DNA of 64,000 bases, taken from the NCBI GenBank assembly GCA_017463105.1, contig JAFTPU010000014.1:86964-150963 (forward strand), in the 5' to 3' direction. The stretch comes from Clostridia bacterium. Lineage in GTDB: Bacteria > Bacillota > Clostridia > Christensenellales > Borkfalkiaceae. Under the pieces are notes generated by a model. That model made no database searches, was not told where the DNA came from, and saw nothing but the letters and a program-made list of their open reading frames with translations. Of this stretch, positions 58,083 to 64,000 are shown in pieces (the first letter of the stretch is position 1; the number at the start of each line of letters is the position of its first letter). The translations under genes were made by a program, and so were the position numbers.

Positions 58083-59453
58083 TCACAGGAATATATATTT
58101 GAGGATAAACAGTACGGCGAGCACGTACATGACGGGCGACACCTTTTTCGCCTTTCCGCTCACAAGGTGCAAAAATACGTAGGAGATGATCCCCAGCGAA
58201 ATGCCCTCCGAAATGCTGTAAAACAAGGGCATCGCAATGATACAAAGGTATGCGGGAATCGACGACGCGTAATCCCCCTCCTCGAATTTGAGGCTGGTGA
58301 TATTGGTGAACATCAAAAACCCGACAATGATGAGCGCGGGTGCCGTGGCAAACGAAGGGATCGCCGTAAAGACGGGCGCAAACAGCATAGACAAAAGGAA
58401 CAAGACCGCCGACGTCAGAGCGGTAAGACCCGTTCTGCCGCCCGCCGAAACGCCCGAAGCGGATTCGACGAAAGTCGTCGTCGTGGAGGTCCCCAAGAGC
58501 GCGCCCGCACTTGTGGCGATCGCGTCGGCTAAAAGCGCGGGACGGAGATTCGGTAGCCGTCCCTCTTCGTCCAGCATGCCCGCTTTTGTACTGACTCCGA
58601 TAAGCGTACCCATCGTATCGAACAGATCGACGAACAGGAACGAGAAGATGACGACGATGAAATTAAATATACCGACGCCGCTCAGATCGACGTTAAAGCA
58701 TTGTCCGAACGTTTTTCCGAGCGTGGAAAAATCCGTCAGTGCAAACGTAGGGAACAGGGAATAATACCCCTCCGCCGCATTCGGAACGTACAGTCCCACG
58801 AGCTGGCAAAGCATACCTACGATCCACGTCGCCAATATGCCGAACAGAATAGAACCCTTTACCTTTTTTATATAAAGGAATGCGGTGAAAAGCGTGCCCA
58901 AAAGCGCAAGCAACGCGCAAATGCCCGCCGTCGTGAAGTTTTGGGTAAACATGATCATCGACACCAACGTTCTGTCGTTGTTTACGCAAACGCCCGCGCT
59001 CTGCAAGCCGATGAACGCGATATATACGCCGATCCCGACCGAAACCGCGTTTTTCAAGGACATGGGAATCGCGTTGAAGATCGCCTCGCGCACGCTCGTC
59101 AAAGAAAGTATGATAAATACGATACCCTCTATAAACACCGCCAACAACGCGACCTGCCACGAGTATCCGAGCACGTCCACGACGGTGTAGGCGAAATAGG
59201 CGTTCAAGCCCATACCCGCCGAAAGCACGAAGGGCAGGTTTGCCATAAACGCCATGCAGATCGAGCCGATAAAGGAAGCGAGGCAGGTAGCCAAAAGCAC
59301 CGCGGTGGGGTCCATTCCCGCGTCCGCGAGAATACTCGGATTGACCGCGAGTATGTACGCCATCGTCATGAAGGTGGTGAGTCCCGCGCTAAGCTCCGTC
59401 TTTACGTTCGTATTGTTTTCTTTTAATTTAAAAATTCGGTCCAACTTCGACAT
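58083..59453 (-). CDS. NCS2-family purine (guanine/hypoxanthine) permease
   Basis: 456 residues with about 12-14 membrane segments. ELSAGLTTFMTMAYILAVNP, GMGLNAYFAYTVV and the conserved DLFDTMGTLIGVS and TSTTTTFVESASGVSAGGRTG substrate-site motifs place it in the AzgA/PbuG group. Imports guanine, hypoxanthine or adenine by proton symport. Four bases downstream of hpt, so uptake and phosphoribosylation are co-expressed. Confidence 0.93.
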   Translation of the reverse strand: MSKLDRIFKLKENNTNVKTELSAGLTTFMTMAYILAVNPSILADAGMDPTAVLLATCLASFIGSICMAFMANLPFVLSAGMGLNAYFAYTVVDVLGYSWQVALLAVFIEGIVFIILSLTSVREAIFNAIPMSLKNAVSVGIGVYIAFIGLQSAGVCVNNDRTLVSMIMFTQNFTTAGICALLALLGTLFTAFLYIKKVKGSILFGILATWIVGMLCQLVGLYVPNAAEGYYSLFPTFALTDFSTLGKTFGQCFNVDLSGVGIFNFIVVIFSFLFVDLFDTMGTLIGVSTKAGMLDEEGRLPNLRPALLADAIATSAGALLGTSTTTTFVESASGVSAGGRTGLTALTSAVLFLLSMLFAPVFTAIPSFATAPALIIVGFLMFTNITSLKFEEGDYASSIPAYLCIIAMPLFYSISEGISLGIISYVFLHLVSGKAKKVSPVMYVLAVLFILKYIFL

Positions 59454-59457
59454 ATCT

Positions 59458-60015
59458 TTACGCTTCCTGATCGTATTCCGCTATATACGGGAGATTTCTG
59501 TAATATTCCGCGCAATCGAGTCCATAGCCGATCACGAACAGATCGGGAATGGTAAACAACGCCATATCCGCATTAAAATCCACCAACCGCCTGTCGGGCT
59601 TGTCGAGCAAAGTCACCACGCGCAGGGAAAGCGGATTTCTCGCTTTCAACATTTTCACGACGTCGTTGAGCGTTCTGCCCGTGTCGATGATATCCTCTAC
59701 GATGACTACGTGATATCCGCTGATATCCCGATCGAGATCCATCGTGATCTTCACGACGCCCGTGGACACGGTACCGCTGTAATAACTCTTCGCGCACATA
59801 AACCCGATCTCGCACGGCACGCTCACCGCACGGCACAGATCCGCCATAAACACGAACGCACCCTTTAAAATACTGACGAGCAGGATCGGTCTGCCGTCGT
59901 ACCATTCGTCGATCTGTTTTCCGGCTTTTTCGATCGCCTCGGCGATCTGTTCTTTCGTAATGATCACTTTTTTGATCTTACGGCAGTATTCTTCTTGCGT
60001 ACAAAATTCTCCCAT
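59458..60015 (-). CDS. hpt: Hypoxanthine phosphoribosyltransferase
   Basis: 185 residues. KVIITKEQIAEAI at the N-terminus, LVSILKGAFVFMADLCRAV, the PRPP signature VVIVEDIIDTGRTL and the purine-contact FVIGYGLDCAEYYRNLPYIA near the C-terminus. Salvages hypoxanthine/guanine to IMP/GMP. GGAG upstream and a promoter directly ahead; the short leader has no purine-riboswitch fold that I can see. Confidence 0.96.
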   Translation of the reverse strand: MGEFCTQEEYCRKIKKVIITKEQIAEAIEKAGKQIDEWYDGRPILLVSILKGAFVFMADLCRAVSVPCEIGFMCAKSYYSGTVSTGVVKITMDLDRDISGYHVVIVEDIIDTGRTLNDVVKMLKARNPLSLRVVTLLDKPDRRLVDFNADMALFTIPDLFVIGYGLDCAEYYRNLPYIAEYDQEA

Positions 60016-60047
60016 CTTTAAAAGCTCCTTTGAGGGTCTATATGAAA

Positions 60048-60076
60048 ATTATAGCACATACGTATTTTTTTTTCAA
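60048..60076 (-). promoter_or_regulatory. Promoter of the hpt-permease operon
   Basis: Minus strand TTGAAA (60076-60071), a 17-bp spacer and TATAAT (60053-60048). Confidence 0.8.
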
Positions 60077-60120
60077 TTATAATCGACAAATATCGGCAAA
60101 ATATTTTACGCGTTTTTACG

Positions 60121-60155
60121 TAAAAAAAATAAATCCGCCCTAAGCGAACGGATTT
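60121..60155 (-). terminator. Terminator of the DUF421 gene
   Basis: AAATCCG / CGGATTT stem followed on the minus strand by a long T-run. Confidence 0.75.
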
Positions 60156-60164
60156 GTTTTTGCG

Positions 60165-60869
60165 TCAATCGATCTTATTCTTATAATGCACGTTGATCTT
60201 TTTCGTCTCTTCGTCGTACGTTGCCAAAATTATATTTTTCAACTCCCGCCTATTCTTCACGCGCAGTTTTTTGAAAAGCCACGCTTTATCTTTTTTCAGC
60301 TCGGACAAGCCCGATTTCGATATCTCCCCGTCCACGACGAGCGTGTTCGTCAAAGACGCCTGTTTGATCTTCCGTTTATCCACGTCCTCGATGACGACGG
60401 GCTTTTGATTGCCTTTGGGCAAAACGGACAATTGTCCGCTCGTCTCGAAAACCGCGTACGCCACGTCCGCGATATCGAAATATCCCTTCTCCCGCAGCAT
60501 GGAAAGCAGGTCGTTCGCGTCTATTTTACTTTTTACCAAACCGTCGTATACGATCTCCCCCTCGTAAATGAGCGTAACGGGCTTACCTTTGAACAATTTC
60601 TTGAAAAAACAATTTTTCCGACCAAGCAACGCAATGCCTATGGCAAGCAGAAAATAAATCAACATAGCGATCGCGTAATAATAAAACGGCCGTTCCGTCC
60701 CTACCGCCCATTCCGCGGCGATCGATCCTAACGATATCCCGACCGCGTAATCGATAAACTCCAGCTGCGCGATCTGTTTTTTTCCGAGCAGCTTCGATAT
60801 GATAAACAAAAATCCGAAAGAAACAATCGAATTGATAAACACCCAATAGATCTCATCGATACCGAACAT
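60165..60869 (-). CDS. DUF421/YetF-family membrane protein
   Basis: 234 residues. Three N-terminal membrane helices (FINSIVSFGFLFIISKLLG; FIDYAVGISLGSIAAEW; YYYAIAMLIYFLLAIGIALLG), then a cytosolic DUF421 domain with KPVTLIYEGEIVYDGLVKSKIDANDLLSMLR-type core (split here at about residues 96-125) and VEDVDKRK. The C-terminal 60 residues are Lys-rich, longer than in short YetF proteins. Family members are linked to spore or envelope functions; activity unknown. Confidence 0.88.
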   Translation of the reverse strand: MFGIDEIYWVFINSIVSFGFLFIISKLLGKKQIAQLEFIDYAVGISLGSIAAEWAVGTERPFYYYAIAMLIYFLLAIGIALLGRKNCFFKKLFKGKPVTLIYEGEIVYDGLVKSKIDANDLLSMLREKGYFDIADVAYAVFETSGQLSVLPKGNQKPVVIEDVDKRKIKQASLTNTLVVDGEISKSGLSELKKDKAWLFKKLRVKNRRELKNIILATYDEETKKINVHYKNKID

Positions 60870-61118
60870 AATAAACCACCTCGTTGTCAGTATGACGATT
60901 CCGTTGAAAAATATCCTCTCGATTACCGATTGCGTTTCGGAAAAAATATTTTTTACGCCCCTAAGCGATAAATTCTCTTTTGCCGTTACGGCTCGTCTTT
61001 ATTTGGTTTCGAGTCTTTTATGCGCCAAACGAAAAACGACGGACGCGCGTAGCGTAGGCAGCCATTTTTTTCACAATTTTATCCACGCCGCAATATACTA
61101 TTAAAAGGAGGTCGAATC
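60870..61118. other. Divergent intergenic region before the ferritin-like gene
   Basis: No supported gene. A plus-strand frame at 60892-61104 lacks a ribosome site and any recognisable motif. An AAAAGGAGG ribosome site for the next gene lies at 61103-61111. Confidence 0.5.
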
Positions 61119-61421
61119 ATGTTTAATTTTCTTAACAATTCCTACAATAACAATACTTATTCCGAAAACGCCAACGTAGTGGATTTCGATACGTTGCAAA
61201 AAGCCCGCCAAGATCTGGCAGGCGAAATTCAAGCCGTCATAGAATACGACGCGCACATACATAGCACAAACGACAGACTCGCAAAGGAAACGTGGAAAAA
61301 CATCAAAAACGAAGAATTGACCCACGTCGGCGAGCTTTTGGCGTTGCTCAACTATTTGGATCCCAATCAAAAACAATTCGTACAAAAAGGGATTGCGGAA
61401 TTCATGGAAAGATTGAAATAA
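61119..61421 (+). CDS. Small ferritin-like (half-ferritin) di-iron protein
   Basis: 100 residues with a strong AAGGAGG site. Asn/Tyr-rich N-terminus (1-20), then two helices carrying the ferritin-like pattern E-x5-EY (GEIQAVIEYDAHIH, about 34-47) and EExxH (NEELTHVGELLALL, about 63-76). One polypeptide gives half of a four-helix bundle, as in encapsulated ferritins and related rubrerythrin-like proteins that dimerise to form the iron site. No encapsulin gene is in the window, and the usual C-terminal encapsulin-targeting tail is not obvious. Iron storage or oxidation is inferred. Confidence 0.7.
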   Translation: MFNFLNNSYNNNTYSENANVVDFDTLQKARQDLAGEIQAVIEYDAHIHSTNDRLAKETWKNIKNEELTHVGELLALLNYLDPNQKQFVQKGIAEFMERLK

Positions 61422-61431
61422 TGACAAGCGA

Positions 61432-61465
61432 AGAGAACAGCCGCGAGAGCTGTTCTCTCTTTTTG
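61432..61465 (+). terminator. Terminator of the ferritin-like gene
   Basis: AGAGAACAGC / GCTGTTCTCT stem, 7-base loop, CTTTTT tail. Confidence 0.9.
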
Positions 61466-61523
61466 GTGACCTTAGCCAACCTAAATCGAACCTTTTACTG
61501 CCCGATAAATTGGAATTTGATTA

Positions 61524-62021
61524 TTATATTTGCAACTCAAAGTTGCCGCCTTGGAATGAAAAAGTATTATCGAAGGATATGGTTTCGGTCGAAACACAGG
61601 CAAATCCTAACTTTTCTAAAAGCTTACACGAGGGCGTGTTATCTATCGCAGTACCTGCGGTAAAACTTGTCACACCGTAGTTATTGGCGAAGTATTTTAC
61701 AAGAGCATCCGTGCTTTCGTATGCATAACCGTTGGAGTGATACGCAGAGTGGAAGCAATATCCCAAATCGTATTTGTCACCGTTTTTATGGAAGCAAACG
61801 TACCCTATCATATTATTTGATTCTTTCAGAAAAACCGAAAAGAATAGATTGCTGTCAGCAAACCTTTTTGTCAATGCCTTGCTTTCCTCGTTCTCTGTTG
61901 GTAGAGGCATATCATAGATAGCGTATTTTGAGTTGTTGAAATCTATAAACAGTTTTTGCATCTCTTGCCAATCCGACTCATTCAGCCTACGGATGAACAA
62001 CCTGCTCGTTTCTAATCTCAT
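61524..62021 (-). CDS. GNAT-family N-acetyltransferase (RimJ/RimL type)
   Basis: 165 residues. METSRLFIRRL-like opening (LETSRLFIRRLNESDWQEMQ), IGYVCFHKNGDKYDLGYCFH, GYAYESTDALVKYF (acetyl-CoA loop in diverged form) and the final TAIDNTPSCKLLEKLGFACV typical of RimJ-like enzymes. Acceptor unknown. Codon and base usage look AT-richer than the neighbouring genes, which hints at later acquisition. Confidence 0.85.
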   Translation of the reverse strand: MRLETSRLFIRRLNESDWQEMQKLFIDFNNSKYAIYDMPLPTENEESKALTKRFADSNLFFSVFLKESNNMIGYVCFHKNGDKYDLGYCFHSAYHSNGYAYESTDALVKYFANNYGVTSFTAGTAIDNTPSCKLLEKLGFACVSTETISFDNTFSFQGGNFELQI

Positions 62022-62078
62022 ACTTTTAACCCTTACAAATTCTTATTTATCGGTGAGTTTATTATACCGTACTTTTGT

Positions 62079-63347
62079 TTATTCATCTCTTTTATCCTCT
62101 CTTGCTTTGATCATTTCAAGCACTAATAAATTCCAGCTCAAAAAACCCGCGTGCAAATTTTCTTCGCCCGTATCGGGTTGATAACTTTCAAACAAATCGC
62201 CTTTTTCCTCTAATTTCTTTCCCAAAAGCTCTATCGTCGCCACACGCAATTTTTCCGCGAGCGCGTTAAAGCCGTACCGTTTTAAGCCTTTCCAAACACA
62301 ATAGTTCGCAATCGTCCAAATCGCGCCCAGCCAGTTAGAGGGATTACTCGATTTTTCCAAATCGTACATAGGTTCGTCCGAGGCAAGCGTGCGCACGCCG
62401 TAGCGGGCAAACACTCTTTCGTCTTGTAAATGCAAGACGAGTTTTTTCGCACGCTCCTCGTCGCATACTCCCACAAAAAGAGGCAAAAAACAGCCCCAAA
62501 ACCGTATTTTAATCGGAACGGTTTTCCATTTCGGCGCAAGATTTTTATGAAACTCAAAATTTCCCGCTTTTAAAATCGTTTTATGAAAACCAACGTCTTG
62601 GGTATAATAGATCCCGTCGCGTTCGTCCCACGCATACGCGTTGATCGCCCGTATTAAGCTTGCCTTCTTTTCTCGCCAAACGGTTACGCGATTATCCTTT
62701 AACGCCGTTAAAATGCTTATTAACGCGTCATATTCGGCAACCATAAAACAATTCAAATAAATATCTGCACTGCTTCTTGGCGGTCTAAAAAAGACGGTGG
62801 GATTGTTGTCTACGCCAATCATAATATCGTCCTGCCAAATAAACAATCCCGTACCCTCGTCACGCTGATACTTTTCGTAATAAAGCAAATATTTGATTGC
62901 CTTTTCCACATCAAACCAAGCGTAATCGCCCGAAAATTCGCTCGCGTTTACGATAGCTTGACATAAAAAGGGCTTTATTTGATTGAGCGGCGTACCCTTT
63001 TGATGTTCCGTTTCAAAAAAGTCGCAAAAATCACCGTCGCCCGTCATCATAATCGGCACGAACCCGTCGTCCGCTTGCGCGGACAAAAAATTGAGCACGC
63101 AACCGCGTATATGTAAAGCCAGCTTCTCTTTGGAGATTTCCGCTTTGAGAAAACGCATCTCTCCATACAGCTCGTACGCGCGACAAAGCGCGTACGCCGT
63201 CCAGAAAGAATCCCAATCCCATAAGTTGCCGTTATACCCCTCACCGGGATCGATAAACGGATACTTTATTTTTTTATAGGGTTCTTTCAATACCCGCTTG
63301 GCTTTTTCAAAAATATATTCTTCTAACAAACGTTCGTATTTTTGCAT
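62079..63347 (-). CDS. Glycoside hydrolase, (alpha/alpha)6 barrel (GH63/trehalase-like)
   Basis: 422 residues, no signal peptide. DPGEGYNGNLWDWDSFWTAYAL resembles the MGH1-like/GH63 motif with the catalytic acid region, and the later NPSNWLGAIWTIANYCVWKGL and GFLSWNLLVLEMI match the end of such barrels. Likely an intracellular exo-glycosidase on a small alpha-linked oligosaccharide. Like the adjacent GNAT gene it is AT-richer than most of the window, and both lie next to a tRNA relic, so they may be recently gained. Confidence 0.82.
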   Translation of the reverse strand: MQKYERLLEEYIFEKAKRVLKEPYKKIKYPFIDPGEGYNGNLWDWDSFWTAYALCRAYELYGEMRFLKAEISKEKLALHIRGCVLNFLSAQADDGFVPIMMTGDGDFCDFFETEHQKGTPLNQIKPFLCQAIVNASEFSGDYAWFDVEKAIKYLLYYEKYQRDEGTGLFIWQDDIMIGVDNNPTVFFRPPRSSADIYLNCFMVAEYDALISILTALKDNRVTVWREKKASLIRAINAYAWDERDGIYYTQDVGFHKTILKAGNFEFHKNLAPKWKTVPIKIRFWGCFLPLFVGVCDEERAKKLVLHLQDERVFARYGVRTLASDEPMYDLEKSSNPSNWLGAIWTIANYCVWKGLKRYGFNALAEKLRVATIELLGKKLEEKGDLFESYQPDTGEENLHAGFLSWNLLVLEMIKAREDKRDE

Positions 63348-63445
63348 ACGCCTCTATCCTTTCCTAAATAGTAAATAAAATTGATGAAATTGTGAAAACG
63401 GTCATTTTTACAACAAAAAACCGCCAAAATCGGCAGGTTTCGTTT

Positions 63446-63483
63446 GGAGCTACTAGGCGGATTTGAACCGTAATCGTAGCTCC
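63446..63483 (-). other. tRNA- or tmRNA-like 3'-end relic (possible attachment site)
   Basis: On the minus strand GGAGCTAC (63483-63476) pairs with GTAGCTCC (63453-63446) and encloses a T-arm-like CGG-TTCAAAT-CCG, but there is no D-arm or anticodon arm. It looks like a 3' fragment of a tRNA or tmRNA gene of the kind integrases leave behind. A direct repeat of GTTCACCAAAT lies nearby at about 63519-63538. Confidence 0.5.
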
Positions 63484-63637
63484 TAAACCCCTTTAAAATA
63501 AAGCATTTCAGCGTTTGTTCACCAAATGTTCACCAAAAAAAATCAAGATTATTGTTGCTCGTTTTTTGTTTTTTACATTATAACATAATGTCGATTCATA
63601 ATGCAAGTATTTAAAGCAATATTTTTTCGTTTTTAAC

Positions 63638-63680
63638 AGCAAAAAAAGACGGCTACGCCCACGCGTAACCGTCTTTTGCT
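63638..63680 (-). terminator. Terminator-like hairpin
   Basis: AAAAGACGG / CCGTCTTTT with an inner TACG / CGTA stem; on the minus strand it ends in a run of T. No intact gene upstream of it on that strand, so it may have served a lost gene. Confidence 0.6.
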
Positions 63681-63868
63681 ATTGCATTATTTCTTCTTTC
63701 GAATTCTGTCTACAGCCTTCCGCACTCCTTTCTCCTGTCAAGAGTCTTTCGCGGCATAAACCGCCGTTTTTAGCGCGATTTTTCATAAGGGCAGGTATTT
63801 ATTCAAGGTAAAAAGAAAAGCGTTCCCAAGCCAAAAGGAAACGCCTTAAAAACTATTTTAGAAAATGA

Positions 63869-63918
63869 AACAACCCAAACCGTCCACCCTCTAATTGAGG
63901 GGTTCGATTTAGGTTGTT
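63869..63918 (-). terminator. Probable terminator of tRNA-Glu
   Basis: Outer arms AACAACC / GGTTGTT and inner CCCTC / GAGGG, three bases beyond the tRNA 3' end. The T-run is interrupted. Confidence 0.5.
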
Positions 63919-63920
63919 AC

Positions 63921-63995
63921 TGGTGACCTTACCGGGACTCGAACCCGGGTTTACGCCGTGAGAGGGCGTCGTCTTAACCGCTTGACCATAAGGCC
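63921..63995 (-). tRNA. tRNA-Glu (CTC anticodon)
   Basis: 75 bases on the minus strand: acceptor GGCCTTA / TAAGGTC, D-loop AAGCGGTTAAGA, anticodon stem CGCC / GGCG with loop CTCTCAC (anticodon CTC, reading GAG), T-arm CCGGG-TTCGAGT-CCCGG, discriminator A and an encoded CCA. Confidence 0.95.
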
Positions 63996-64000
63996 GTCAC

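Larger units (their letters stand above)
63484..63920. other. Gene-poor region between tRNA relic and tRNA-Glu
   Basis: No open frame with a good ribosome site beyond a dozen codons. Contains the direct repeat of GTTCACCAAAT, a hairpin at 63638-63680 and the tRNA-Glu terminator. The base composition is AT-rich, unlike flanking genes. Plausibly the scar of a former integrated element. Confidence 0.5.

Noticed and set aside
60016-60047. Purine riboswitch before hpt
   Set aside because: The predicted promoter leaves a leader of only about 25-30 bases, too short for the aptamer.
60892-61104. 70-codon plus-strand frame before the ferritin-like gene
   Set aside because: No ribosome site, no motif, composition like non-coding DNA.
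63690-63790. Very short minus-strand peptides of 12-15 codons with GGAG-type sites
   Set aside because: Too short and without conservation evidence; they may be remains of a deleted gene.

Overview
The window looks like a chromosomal stretch from an anaerobic, probably gut-associated member of the Clostridia (Bacillota). The support is a glycyl-radical bacterial microcompartment (BMC) of the kind found in fucose/rhamnose-fermenting Firmicutes, SGNH, YitT, DUF421 and CD1871A-type families common there, strong GGAG-type ribosome binding sites, and many near-consensus sigma-A promoters with 17-bp spacers. An FprA flavoprotein with rubredoxin fits a strict anaerobe. No phage, IS element or CRISPR array is visible.

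Layout. 1-3.5 kb: three tandem paralogous membrane proteins of unknown function, one cut by the window edge. 3.7-7.2 kb: pyrophosphatase, then the mannonate branch of glucuronate catabolism (uxuA plus a short-chain reductase) with a divergent AraC regulator. 7.2-8.5 kb: a duplicated 93-bp repeat beside tRNA-Ser, then nagB. 8.8-20.9 kb: an export and redox region with four lipoproteins, one carrying a TlpA thioredoxin domain, facing a three-gene operon (membrane thioredoxin, polyferredoxin, CXXC membrane protein). 21-31 kb: pseudouridine synthase, then the uronate regulon (uxaC-yitT-eda-kdgK-ROK kinase; uxaB-uxaA) with a second AraC regulator. 31.3-49.9 kb: one minus-strand run of about 22 genes for L-rhamnose catabolism and a BMC. 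50-64 kb: DeoR regulator, PHP phosphoesterase, a creatininase-like / sensory-rhodopsin-transducer-like / M24-like operon, an acyltransferase, a secreted nuclease, rubredoxin and flavodiiron protein, purine permease and hpt, DUF421, a small ferritin-like protein, a glycosidase, a tRNA relic and tRNA-Glu.

How it fits together. RhaA and RhaB turn rhamnose into rhamnulose-1-phosphate. A class II aldolase gives lactaldehyde plus DHAP. The lactaldehyde is presumably reduced to 1,2-propanediol, which a B12-independent glycyl-radical dehydratase converts to propionaldehyde inside the shell. PduP, PduL, the kinase and a zinc alcohol dehydrogenase then give propionate, ATP and propanol. Four enzymes carry recognisable encapsulation peptides. 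The neighbouring Uxa/Uxu/Kdg/Eda genes handle galacturonate and glucuronate. Rhamnose plus galacturonate is what the rhamnogalacturonan I backbone releases, so the window reads as a pectin-monomer catabolic region, although no sugar transporter lies within it.

The most interesting candidate is at the end of the BMC operon: a ParA-type ATPase and a 95-residue lysine-rich partner, arranged like a compartment-positioning (McdA/McdB-type) pair.
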